This document shows positions 52,276 through 59,884 of a stretch of DNA of 64,000 nt, piece by piece; the first letter of the stretch is position 1; each line of letters begins with the position of its first letter. This DNA is from Sporomusaceae bacterium (lineage in GTDB: Bacteria > Bacillota > Negativicutes > UBA1444). The position numbers and the translations under genes were made by a program. The stretch is taken from the NCBI GenBank assembly GCA_018434355.1, contig JAHDPL010000007.1:124001-188000 (forward strand), read 5' to 3'. Below the pieces are notes generated by a model, which had not been told where the DNA came from, made no database searches, and saw only the letters and a program-made list of their open reading frames with translations.

Positions 52276-52630
52276 GATCACTTTGCAGAATATGAAATTT
52301 CTTGGTTATCATGGTTGTGAAGCCTATGAACAAGAGTACGGTCAGGTTTTTGAAGTCGATCTCGATCTTTTGGTTGATGCGAAGTTGGCGGGAGCTACAG
52401 ACTGTTTGAGTGATGCAGTCGATTATGTGTCGGTTTTTCAAAGCGTGAAGCAGGTTGTCGAGCAGGAACGCCACAATTTATTGGAGCGGGTGGCGCAGAG
52501 GATTGCCGAGCAGGCTTTGCAAGTAAGCGGCGTGACTGCGGTCACGGTACGAATCCGCAAACCTGCCGTGCCATTGAAGGGGGTGCTGGATTGGGTACAA
52601 CTGGAAATCAGCCGGGAGCGACCGCTATGA
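52268..52630 (+). CDS. folB: Dihydroneopterin aldolase
   Basis: FolB cleaves dihydroneopterin to the hydroxymethyl pterin used by FolK. A 120-residue tunnelling-fold enzyme with GYHGCEAYEQEYGQVFEVDL, including the active-site Glu and Tyr region, and the C-terminal RIRKPAVPLKGVLDWV. ATG start with GGAAGGAG. The stop overlaps folK by ATGA. Confidence 0.96.
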   Translation: MDKITLQNMKFLGYHGCEAYEQEYGQVFEVDLDLLVDAKLAGATDCLSDAVDYVSVFQSVKQVVEQERHNLLERVAQRIAEQALQVSGVTAVTVRIRKPAVPLKGVLDWVQLEISRERPL

Positions 52631-53145
52631 TTCTGATCGGGTTGGGCAGTAATCTGGGGGAACGTGAATGTCAGCTTGAACAGGCGTTGCAGTGGCTGGA
52701 GCAAGCTGGCGACCTTCATATCATCAGTGTATCGAATCTATATGAAACTAAACCTGTCGGCGACACGGACCAACCGGAATTTTTGAATATGGCCGCAAGG
52801 GTGGAAACGTCCCTTACGCCAATAGAGTTGTTGCAAAGGTGTCTGGCTGTGGAAAATAAAATGGGTCGGGTAAGAACCCGGCGCTGGGGGCCGCGGATCA
52901 TCGATATTGACCTGTTGGAATACAATGCAAAGCGAGTCCGTCAGCCCGAACTGACTTTGCCGCACCCGGAAATCGTGAATCGCGGTTTTGTGTTGATTCC
53001 GCTAAATGATATTGCCCCTGAACTGATTTTGGAAAATGGAAAAACCGTCGCAGAGATGGCCGGGCAGTGTCTGTCCGGAACGCAAAGCGATGTCCGATTA
53101 TGGAAAAAAGTCAATTGGGATGTGATGAGAAAATGTTTGGTATGA
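52627..53145 (+). CDS. folK: Hydroxymethyldihydropterin pyrophosphokinase
   Basis: FolK pyrophosphorylates hydroxymethyldihydropterin with ATP. A 172-residue protein with the family start LIGLGSNLGERECQL and the metal motif RRWGPRIIDIDLL followed by LTLPHPEIVNRGFVLIPL. ATG start inside the folB stop. Together folP-folB-folK form one operon that ends in a terminator. Confidence 0.97.
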   Translation: MILIGLGSNLGERECQLEQALQWLEQAGDLHIISVSNLYETKPVGDTDQPEFLNMAARVETSLTPIELLQRCLAVENKMGRVRTRRWGPRIIDIDLLEYNAKRVRQPELTLPHPEIVNRGFVLIPLNDIAPELILENGKTVAEMAGQCLSGTQSDVRLWKKVNWDVMRKCLV

Positions 53146-53151
53146 ATGATT

Positions 53152-53184
53152 GCGGCCAGTCTTAGCAGCGCCGCATTTTTTTTA
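53152..53184 (+). terminator. Rho-independent terminator after folK
   Basis: TGCGGC pairs with GCCGCA across a 13-base loop, followed by eight T residues. Confidence 0.8.
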
Positions 53185-53189
53185 TTGCT

Positions 53190-53219
53190 TGACCCCGCTT
53201 TCCATGCGGGACTATAATT
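53190..53219 (+). promoter_or_regulatory. SigA promoter for dprA-topA
   Basis: TTGACC (53190-53195), 18-base spacer, TATAAT (53214-53219). The spacer contains the inverted repeat CCCGC-N7-GCGGG. Confidence 0.75.
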
Positions 53220-53258
53220 AGGACCGTATTACTTATTTGTTTTGGTCTCGAGGTAACG

Positions 53259-54341
53259 ATGGAACATCTATATGATGCCTTGATTCTGACGACTTCAGGG
53301 ATTGGCAAAGGCCGATTGGAAAGACTCAAACAGGTTTTCGGCGATGCACGCACAGTCTGGCAGGCTGATTCGACAGAGTTGCGAGGTGCGGGAATTCTTA
53401 GCACCCGGGAACTTGAAAATTTGCTGCAACAGCGTTTGCTGCAGGACCCCGAAACCGTTTTTGCTAGCTGGCAAGCGAAACAAATCGGCATTTGTAGTCA
53501 GGATGAAGCGGACTACCCGCCACTTCTGCGTAGATGCTATAATCCACCACCGTTTTTGTTTTATCGGGGTCAGCTGCCAGAGGACGCTGCATGCTTGGCA
53601 GTGGTAGGATCAAGGCACGCCACCCCTTACGGTCGGAACGTTGCCCGTTCGTTCAGCGAAAGTTTGTCGCGATACGGAGTAACGATTGTCAGCGGCGCAG
53701 CGCGCGGGATCGATGCTGCGGCCCACGAAGGGGCCATATTGGGGGGAACCCCGACGATTGCTGTTTTGGGCTGCGGCGTTGATGTTACCTATCCGCCGGA
53801 AAATAGACGACTGATTGAGCAGATTGCCCAGACCGGCTGCGTGATATCGGAATATCCGCCAGGCACACCGCCGATGGCGGGCCGCTTCCCGGCGCGAAAT
53901 CGGATTGTGGCGGGAATGTCGCTGGCGGTGCTGGTCGTGGAGGCGGCCGAGAAAAGCGGCGCATTGATTACAGCGGATCTCGCGCTGGAAGAAAATCGCG
54001 ATGTATATGCGATTCCCGGCAGTGTGTTTTCTGATGCCAGTAAGGGGACGCACCGGCTGATTCAACAAGGGGCGCGTTTGATTGGCAGTGTTGAAGACAT
54101 TTTGCAGGAACTGGGACTGGCCGGAACGGAAGCCAGCCAGAGAACTCCAGTGAAGTTGACGGCAACAGAGCGGCGGGTGCTTGATGCATTGTCCATCGAC
54201 GAGGCGAAACCGGTGGAAGCACTGATTCGAGAGCTGGATATGGCGGCTGCCGACATACAGGTTTTGTTATTGCAACTGGAATTGTCCGGTCAGGTTGAGA
54301 AAGACCGGTCCATGCGGTATATAAAGGTAGCCAGGGAGTGA
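53259..54341 (+). CDS. dprA: DNA-processing protein DprA
   Basis: DprA loads RecA on incoming single-stranded DNA during transformation. The 360-residue protein has an N-terminal helix-hairpin-helix-like region (GIGKGRLERLKQVFG), the Rossmann-like core (VVGSRHATPYGRNVA, SGAARGIDAAAHEGA, PARNRIVAGMS) and a C-terminal winged helix (about 295-358). ATG start with a GAGG stretch. Four bases separate it from topA, as in Bacillus (dprA-topA). Confidence 0.96.
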   Translation: MEHLYDALILTTSGIGKGRLERLKQVFGDARTVWQADSTELRGAGILSTRELENLLQQRLLQDPETVFASWQAKQIGICSQDEADYPPLLRRCYNPPPFLFYRGQLPEDAACLAVVGSRHATPYGRNVARSFSESLSRYGVTIVSGAARGIDAAAHEGAILGGTPTIAVLGCGVDVTYPPENRRLIEQIAQTGCVISEYPPGTPPMAGRFPARNRIVAGMSLAVLVVEAAEKSGALITADLALEENRDVYAIPGSVFSDASKGTHRLIQQGARLIGSVEDILQELGLAGTEASQRTPVKLTATERRVLDALSIDEAKPVEALIRELDMAAADIQVLLLQLELSGQVEKDRSMRYIKVARE

Positions 54342-54345
54342 CGAT

Positions 54346-56661
54346 ATGGCGAAAAATCTAGTAATAGTTGAATCACCGGCGAAAGCGGCCACCATCGAGA
54401 AGTATCTCGGTAAAAACGAATACACTGTCAAAGCTTCGATGGGGCATTTGCGCGATTTGCCGAAGAGCCAGCTTGGCATTGACGTGGAAGCGCGCTTTGA
54501 ACCGAAATATATTGTTGTGCGCGGCAAGAACGATCTTTTGAAAGAACTGCTCAAGCAAGCGGCGCAAGCCGACAAAGTATATCTGGCAACTGACCCGGAT
54601 CGTGAAGGGGAAGCGATTGCTTGGCATTTGGCTGCCTTGTTGAATATTTCGCCGCACGACCCCTGCCGGATCGAATTCAATGAGATTACCAAAACGGCGG
54701 TGGTCGAAGCCCTCAAGCATGCCCGTATCATCGATGATAATAAGGTGAATGCGCAACAGGCTCGGCGAGTGCTTGACCGCATCGTTGGTTATAAATTGAG
54801 CCCATTGCTTTGGAAGAAAGTGCGCCGGGGTCTCAGCGCAGGTCGGGTGCAATCTGTTGCTGTCCGATTGATTTGCGACAGGGAACGTGAAATTGAAGCG
54901 TTTGAAGTGACCGAATACTGGTCGATTCATGCAATGATGCAGAAAACTGATACCTCGGCAGCTAGCTTTGAAGCAGAACTAAGTACTTTTGAAGGGAAGA
55001 AATTCAATATTTCTTCCGCTGAAATGGCTGAAAGCACGATACGAGAACTGTCGCAAGCCGAGTTTCGAGTTGAGCAGGTAAAACGCGGCGATCGTCAGCG
55101 TAAGCCATATCCTCCTTACATTACCAGTACGCTGCAGCAGGATGCTTCCCATAAACTTGGATTTAGCGCAAAGAAAACGATGATGTTGGCCCAACAACTT
55201 TACGAAGCGGGGCATATCACCTACATGCGTACCGACTCGACCCGCGTATCGAATGAAGCGCAGGCGCAGGCGCGGCAATGGGTGGAAGAGAATCTGGGAC
55301 CCCGTTTTTTGCCTGCGACTCCGCCGCAATATGCCAAAAAGGCGGCTCAGGATGCTCACGAAGCTATCCGGCCTTCTCTGCCGGAAGTATCAGTAAACGA
55401 CCTGCCTGCCACACTCAGTCGCGATCAAAAGAGAGTGTATGAATTAATATGGAAGCGATTTATTGCCAGCCAAATGCGACCGGCTATTTTTGATACGATG
55501 GCTGTTGTCATTGCGGCCGGCAAGTATAGCTTGAAGGCAAATGGATCCATTCTTCGGTTTCCAGGCTATATGGCGGTATACTCGGATGCAACAGACGGCC
55601 AGGCTATAACGGCTAACGATAAATTGTTGCCGCCACTTGTAGAGGGTGAATTATTGACGGCGCGAGAGATTCGCCCCGATCAACATTTCACTGAACCGCC
55701 GGCCAGATTTACTGAAGCTGCGTTGATCAAACTGCTTGAAGAAAAAGGGATAGGCCGTCCCAGCACCTATGCGCCGATTATCGACACAATCCAGGGCCGA
55801 GGCTATGTTGTGAAGTCGGAAAAAAAGTTTCAACCGACACCGCTCGGATTCATAGTCAGTGATTTACTCAAAGAACATTTTCCTGCAATCGTTGATACCG
55901 ATTTCACCGCAACGATGGAAAAAAGCCTGGATGATGTCGCGCAGGGAGAGGTTGAATGGCGACAATTACTGGAAGACTTCTACGGGCCGTTCATTGACAC
56001 GATCGAGCGGGTGGAAAAAGAAGCAGCTCGCGTCAAAGTACCGGAAGAAATCACTGATATAGTCTGTGAGAATTGCGGCGCCTTTATGGCTGTCAAACAC
56101 GGTAGGTTTGGTTCTTTTCTCGGCTGCACAAAGTTCCCCGAGTGCCGTACGACAAAGCCGATTGTAAAAGAAATCGGCGTTGCCTGTCCGCTGTGCGAGA
56201 AACCGGTTGTAGAACGCAAATCAAAAGCCGGGCGTTTATTTTATGGCTGTAGCGATTATCCGGCCTGTACCTTTGTATCATGGAATAAGCCGGTCAACGA
56301 GCCGTGTCCGGTTTGTGGATCATTCATGGTCGAAAAGAAATATCGCAATCAACAGCAGGTCGTCGAATGCAGCAATAGTAGCTGCTTATCGCGTGCCGGC
56401 AAAGAAATTGAACCTGATGAAGAGCCTGCTGTAGCGGTAAAAAAACCGGTAGCCAAGGCGTCGCAAAAAAAAGCCGCCGTGACCAAAACAAAGGCGGGGC
56501 TAAAAACGAAAGCGACCGTAAAGAAAAAAACGGAAACCAGCAAAGCCGTCAAGACTAAAGCGGAGAAAACAACAAAAGCTTCGACAAAATCGTCAAAAAC
56601 GGCAAAAAGCAAGCAGAGTTCCGGTAAAAAAATCTCGAAGTCTAAACAAGACAGCGCCTGA
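54346..56661 (+). CDS. topA: DNA topoisomerase I
   Basis: Type IA topoisomerase that relaxes negative supercoils. The 771-residue protein has a Toprim domain (VIVESPAKAATIEKYL, TDPDREGEAIAWHL), the catalytic Y293 in ITYMRTDSTRVS, and three four-Cys zinc modules near residues 568-675 (CENCGAF..., CPLCEKP..., CPVCGSF...). The last 80 residues are a Lys/Ala/Thr/Ser-rich basic tail, longer than in Bacillus, that may bind DNA or RNA polymerase. ATG start. Confidence 0.97.
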   Translation: MAKNLVIVESPAKAATIEKYLGKNEYTVKASMGHLRDLPKSQLGIDVEARFEPKYIVVRGKNDLLKELLKQAAQADKVYLATDPDREGEAIAWHLAALLNISPHDPCRIEFNEITKTAVVEALKHARIIDDNKVNAQQARRVLDRIVGYKLSPLLWKKVRRGLSAGRVQSVAVRLICDREREIEAFEVTEYWSIHAMMQKTDTSAASFEAELSTFEGKKFNISSAEMAESTIRELSQAEFRVEQVKRGDRQRKPYPPYITSTLQQDASHKLGFSAKKTMMLAQQLYEAGHITYMRTDSTRVSNEAQAQARQWVEENLGPRFLPATPPQYAKKAAQDAHEAIRPSLPEVSVNDLPATLSRDQKRVYELIWKRFIASQMRPAIFDTMAVVIAAGKYSLKANGSILRFPGYMAVYSDATDGQAITANDKLLPPLVEGELLTAREIRPDQHFTEPPARFTEAALIKLLEEKGIGRPSTYAPIIDTIQGRGYVVKSEKKFQPTPLGFIVSDLLKEHFPAIVDTDFTATMEKSLDDVAQGEVEWRQLLEDFYGPFIDTIERVEKEAARVKVPEEITDIVCENCGAFMAVKHGRFGSFLGCTKFPECRTTKPIVKEIGVACPLCEKPVVERKSKAGRLFYGCSDYPACTFVSWNKPVNEPCPVCGSFMVEKKYRNQQQVVECSNSSCLSRAGKEIEPDEEPAVAVKKPVAKASQKKAAVTKTKAGLKTKATVKKKTETSKAVKTKAEKTTKASTKSSKTAKSKQSSGKKISKSKQDSA

Positions 56662-56691
56662 CAAAAATGGATGTTTTCGAAAACAATTGCG

Positions 56692-56726
56692 AAAAGTGTG
56701 ACAATGGTATTGCCACACTTTTTTTG
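56692..56726 (+). terminator. Rho-independent terminator after topA
   Basis: AAAAGTGTG pairs with CACACTTTT, one A-C mismatch, then CAAT with ATTG; loop GGT and a T tract. The right arm contains the -35 box of the xerC promoter. Confidence 0.88.
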
Positions 56727-56738
56727 TTGTGCTACAAT
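56710..56738 (+). promoter_or_regulatory. SigA promoter for xerC-codY
   Basis: TTGCCA (56710-56715), 17-base spacer, TACAAT (56733-56738). It overlaps the terminator stem and T tract of topA. Confidence 0.65.
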
Positions 56739-56771
56739 AAATCCCAAAAGAGCAGACGGGGCATTTTGCGC

Positions 56772-57680
56772 ATGAGCAATGAAGCGGCGACTTTTCTCGA
56801 ACCGTATCTGGAATTTTTGCAGGGAGCAAAAAATGTTTCCCCGCATACTGTTGCCGGATATCGTCGGGATATTGAACAATTTATTGTTTTTTTGCGCCGG
56901 ATTATCCCCGGCGATTTTCAATTGTCGATGCTTGACACCTATATGGCCCGTCGGTATCTGGCCTCGCTGGTCACCCGTGAATATTCGCGGCGCTCCATCG
57001 CCAGGCATATTGCAGCGTTGCGATCGTTCGGACGGTATTTGTCCCGCGAACAATTGCTCGATGCCAACCCTTTCGTCGGTATCCGTACGCCGAAACTGGA
57101 GCGTAGGTTGCCGCAATTCTTAGACATTCCGGAAATTGACGCATTGATGCTGTTGCCTGCTGATACGGTATTGGGCAGACGGGATCTGGCGATTTTGGAG
57201 TTGCTCTATGGCGCAGGAATCCGGGTGTCCGAACTGACAGGTCTTTCATTGGCCCGGATTGATCTGGAAGAGAGATACGTTCTGGTATTTGGCAAGGGGT
57301 CCAAAGAACGAATCGTGCCAATCGGTGAGAAGGCAATCTGTGCAATTGCAATCTATTTGCAGAATAGCCGTCCGGTACTTTGCAAAAAACAAGACAAAGC
57401 AACCGACCGACTGTTTCTGAATCATAGCGGGACTCCTTTGAGCGATCGAAGCATCCGCAGAATTTTGGAAAAATACGTGGACACCCTGGCTGTAAAAAAA
57501 AGAGTGACACCTCATACGCTGCGGCACAGTTTTGCCACCCACTTGTTGGATAATGGCGCCGATTTGCGCTCGGTTCAAGAGCTGTTGGGTCATGTCAGCC
57601 TCAAAACAACTCAGGTTTACACCCATGTGTCCAGTGAAAGACTTTTGTCTGTGTACCGAAATTCACATCCTAGGGCATGA
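56772..57680 (+). CDS. xerC: Tyrosine recombinase XerC
   Basis: XerC resolves chromosome dimers with XerD at dif. The 302-residue protein has an N-terminal SAM-like core-binding domain and a catalytic domain with R151 (GAGIRVSELTG), K175, H248 and R251 (HTLRHSFATH), H274 (LLGHVSLKTT) and Tyr 283 (TQVYTHV). ATG 56772 is the first start after the promoter. Position between topA and codY matches Bacillus codV, so this is the housekeeping recombinase rather than a phage integrase. Confidence 0.95.
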   Translation: MSNEAATFLEPYLEFLQGAKNVSPHTVAGYRRDIEQFIVFLRRIIPGDFQLSMLDTYMARRYLASLVTREYSRRSIARHIAALRSFGRYLSREQLLDANPFVGIRTPKLERRLPQFLDIPEIDALMLLPADTVLGRRDLAILELLYGAGIRVSELTGLSLARIDLEERYVLVFGKGSKERIVPIGEKAICAIAIYLQNSRPVLCKKQDKATDRLFLNHSGTPLSDRSIRRILEKYVDTLAVKKRVTPHTLRHSFATHLLDNGADLRSVQELLGHVSLKTTQVYTHVSSERLLSVYRNSHPRA

Positions 57681-57738
57681 GGTCCTTATAGTTTTTCCTC
57701 GGATTGTCGAAATGAATAGATGAAAGGTGGAATTTCCC

Positions 57739-58518
57739 GTGGCGAGTGTATTGTTGGAAAAAACCCGGAAGATCAGTCGGTTATTGGAAAAAGTTGAAAA
57801 GATTGCCTATGCCGATTTGTCAAAGACGCTTAGCGAAGTAATGACTGCAAATGTTTACCTGGTGAATCGGGATGGAAAAATCCTGGGTTACAGCATCGTT
57901 GATGAATTTGAATGCACGTTGATGATGGAGAAGGTCTTGAATACCGGACGTTTTCCAGAGCGCTACGTGAATTGGTTGTCCAAAGTGCTTGAAACATCGG
58001 AAAACCTGACGCTGAACAACGGGATGTGTGCATTTAGTGCAGATACTCCTTGCATCGCCAATGAAAAATATACGACTGTCGTGCCGATCTATGGTGCAGG
58101 TGAGCGATTGGGGACGCTGATTGTCGCAACATTTAACGAACCATTTGTTGATGAAGATCTCATTCTGGCCGAGTATGCGGCAACTGTCGTCGGTATCGAG
58201 TTTTTACGCGACCGCACAGAGCGGATTGAAGATGATGCCAGAAAAATGGCAACGATCCAGGTCGCTTTGGGGACTCTATCCTATTCGGAAATGGAAGCCG
58301 TCATGCACATTCTGGGTGAATTGGATGGCAATGAAGGCTTGTTGGTTGCCAGCAAGATCGCTGATCGGGTTGGAATCACACGCTCGGTGATCGTCAATGC
58401 GCTGCGAAAGTTCGAAAGCGCCGGTGTCATTGAATCGAAGTCGCTCGGGATGAAAGGGACCTATATAAAAGTGCTCAATGAAAAATTGATTGACGAATTG
58501 AAAAAACTTAAGAAATAA
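57739..58518 (+). CDS. codY: Global regulator CodY
   Basis: CodY senses branched-chain amino acids and GTP and represses stationary-phase and nutrient-uptake genes. The 259-residue protein has an N-terminal GAF domain (about 1-155) and the strongly conserved winged helix ASKIADRVGITRSVIVNALR with GMKGTYIKVLN. GTG 57739 is preferred because AAAGGTGG lies 8 bases upstream and it gives the family start; GTG 57727 lies within that site. It directly precedes the flagellar operon, which CodY controls in Bacillus. Confidence 0.96.
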   Translation: MASVLLEKTRKISRLLEKVEKIAYADLSKTLSEVMTANVYLVNRDGKILGYSIVDEFECTLMMEKVLNTGRFPERYVNWLSKVLETSENLTLNNGMCAFSADTPCIANEKYTTVVPIYGAGERLGTLIVATFNEPFVDEDLILAEYAATVVGIEFLRDRTERIEDDARKMATIQVALGTLSYSEMEAVMHILGELDGNEGLLVASKIADRVGITRSVIVNALRKFESAGVIESKSLGMKGTYIKVLNEKLIDELKKLKK

Positions 58519-58527
58519 CAGTATTTA

Positions 58528-58564
58528 TGACAAGTGAACCACCCTAAGGGGTGGTTCACTGTCA
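58528..58564 (+). terminator. Strong hairpin after codY without a T run
   Basis: A 16-bp stem with one bulged A (12-bp perfect core AGTGAACCACCC/GGGTGGTTCACT, loop TAAG). No T tract follows. It may be a read-through element or an RNA-processing site ahead of the flagellar genes. Confidence 0.6.
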
Positions 58565-58581
58565 ACCGGCAGGAGAATTCT

Positions 58582-58611
58582 TATTTATGTCGAATGATAT
58601 TTATGTCGAAT
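58582..58611 (+). repeat. Direct repeat TATTTATGTCGAAT upstream of flgB
   Basis: Two identical 14-base copies (58582-58595 and 58598-58611) are separated by GA, giving a 16-base period. They lie between the codY hairpin and flgB, where a flagellar regulator might bind. Confidence 0.7.
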
Positions 58612-58664
58612 AATTGATATGAGATATTGTTGGAATGATTGCGAAAAAGGAAGGAGTGAGAGCT

Positions 58665-59075
58665 TTGTTTGAACGCTTATTCGGATCACAACCGATTAAT
58701 CTGCTGGAGAAGGCACTGACCGGCTCATCGCTCCGTCATAAAGTAATCAGCAACAACATAGCAAATATTAATACACCAGGATATAAAAGGATGGAAGTAT
58801 CTTTTGAAGAGGAACTTGCTGCAGTGGAACAGCGTGAAACGCGTAAGAGCGGAATCGCTTTGACGCATCCAAAACACCTGGCGCCTCCGCAAAAAGTGCC
58901 ACCTTCTAACCAGATTCGCACGATTGAAAACACTTCGCTGCGAACCGATGGGAACAATGTTGATATTGACGCCGAGATGGCAGCTATGACCAAGAACAAT
59001 ATCTTTTACAACACAGTGGCGCAGCGTATCAATGGCTATTATACCAATATCAAGACCGCGATTAAGGGAGGTTGA
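58665..59075 (+). CDS. flgB: Flagellar basal-body rod protein FlgB
   Basis: A 136-residue proximal rod protein. KVISNNIANINTPGYKRMEV is the flagellar rod/hook N-terminal signature and NIFYNTVAQRINGYYTNIKTAI the C-terminal helix. The start is TTG, with AAGGAAGGAG about 9 bases upstream; an earlier ATG at 58635 lies before that site. First gene of the flagellar operon in the order flgB-flgC-fliE-fliF-fliG-fliH-fliI. Confidence 0.94.
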   Translation: MFERLFGSQPINLLEKALTGSSLRHKVISNNIANINTPGYKRMEVSFEEELAAVEQRETRKSGIALTHPKHLAPPQKVPPSNQIRTIENTSLRTDGNNVDIDAEMAAMTKNNIFYNTVAQRINGYYTNIKTAIKGG

Positions 59076-59080
59076 CAGAA

Positions 59081-59527
59081 ATGGGGATTTTTGGCGCGAT
59101 TGATGCGGCAGCTTCCGGTATGACGGCGGAACGTTTGCGGCTAGATGTGATTTCCAATAATATCGCCAATGTCAATACGACCCGGACAACCGAGGGCGGC
59201 CCTTATCAACGTCAGTTCGTCGTTTTTGAACCCAGACCAAACAGTGGCGAGTTTGCCAAGCTGATGAGCCGGCAAATGCAAATGAATGGAGTTCAATTAA
59301 ATGGAGTCAAGGTTACCGGAATCAGGAAAGACGATTCGCCGCCGCGAATGATTTATGAACCGGGGCACCCGGATGCTGACGCTGACGGTTATGTCAAGAT
59401 GCCGAACATAAACATTATAACGGAAATGGTGGATATGATGACTGCGTCGCGGGCTTATGAAGCGAATGTTACTGCGGTCAATGTGGCCAAGAGTATGATG
59501 CTGAAAGCGTTGGAAATTGGCAAGTGA
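59081..59527 (+). CDS. flgC: Flagellar basal-body rod protein FlgC
   Basis: A 148-residue proximal rod protein. AASGMTAERLRLDVISNNIANVNT is the rod N-terminus, and NIITEMVDMMTASRAYEANVTAVN the C-terminal coiled helix. ATG 59081 has GGGAGG 9 bases upstream. Confidence 0.97.
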   Translation: MGIFGAIDAAASGMTAERLRLDVISNNIANVNTTRTTEGGPYQRQFVVFEPRPNSGEFAKLMSRQMQMNGVQLNGVKVTGIRKDDSPPRMIYEPGHPDADADGYVKMPNINIITEMVDMMTASRAYEANVTAVNVAKSMMLKALEIGK

Positions 59528-59558
59528 AGGCGGATAACGTGGGTAGGAGGTTAATTTG

Positions 59559-59864
59559 ATGCCGATACAAGCGGTTAATCCGACAAAATTGCCGATGATG
59601 CCAAGCGGGGGAGCTGGAGCGACAGGCGCATCGACTACTCCTGATAAATCATTCGGCAAGATGTTGATGGATGCATTGGAAGACGTTAATGATTTGCAGC
59701 AAAAAGCCAGCCAGGCTTCGACTGATTTGGCGACTGGCAAAATCGAAGACATCTCACAGGTCGTCATTGCTGCGGAGAAGGCTGCGGTTGCTCTTCAGCT
59801 GACAATCCAGGTTCGTAACAAAATGTTGGAATCGTATCAGGAAATGATGCGGATGCAAGTCTGA
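59559..59864 (+). CDS. fliE: Flagellar hook-basal body protein FliE
   Basis: A 101-residue adapter between the MS ring and the rod. The C-terminal half (KMLMDALEDVNDLQQKASQ and VALQLTIQVRNKMLESYQEMMRMQV) is diagnostic. ATG 59559 has GTAGGAGG 8 bases upstream; TTG 59556 is less well spaced. Confidence 0.96.
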   Translation: MPIQAVNPTKLPMMPSGGAGATGASTTPDKSFGKMLMDALEDVNDLQQKASQASTDLATGKIEDISQVVIAAEKAAVALQLTIQVRNKMLESYQEMMRMQV

Positions 59865-59884
59865 TGACGGCGAGGTAATGCAGG

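Noticed and set aside
56772-57680. Phage integrase and attachment site
   Set aside because: The recombinase is housekeeping XerC by position between topA and codY, and no duplicated att-like sequence or phage gene is nearby.
58519-58664. sigma-D (flagellar) promoter before flgB
   Set aside because: No TAAA-N15-GCCGATAT-type pair could be aligned in the gap.
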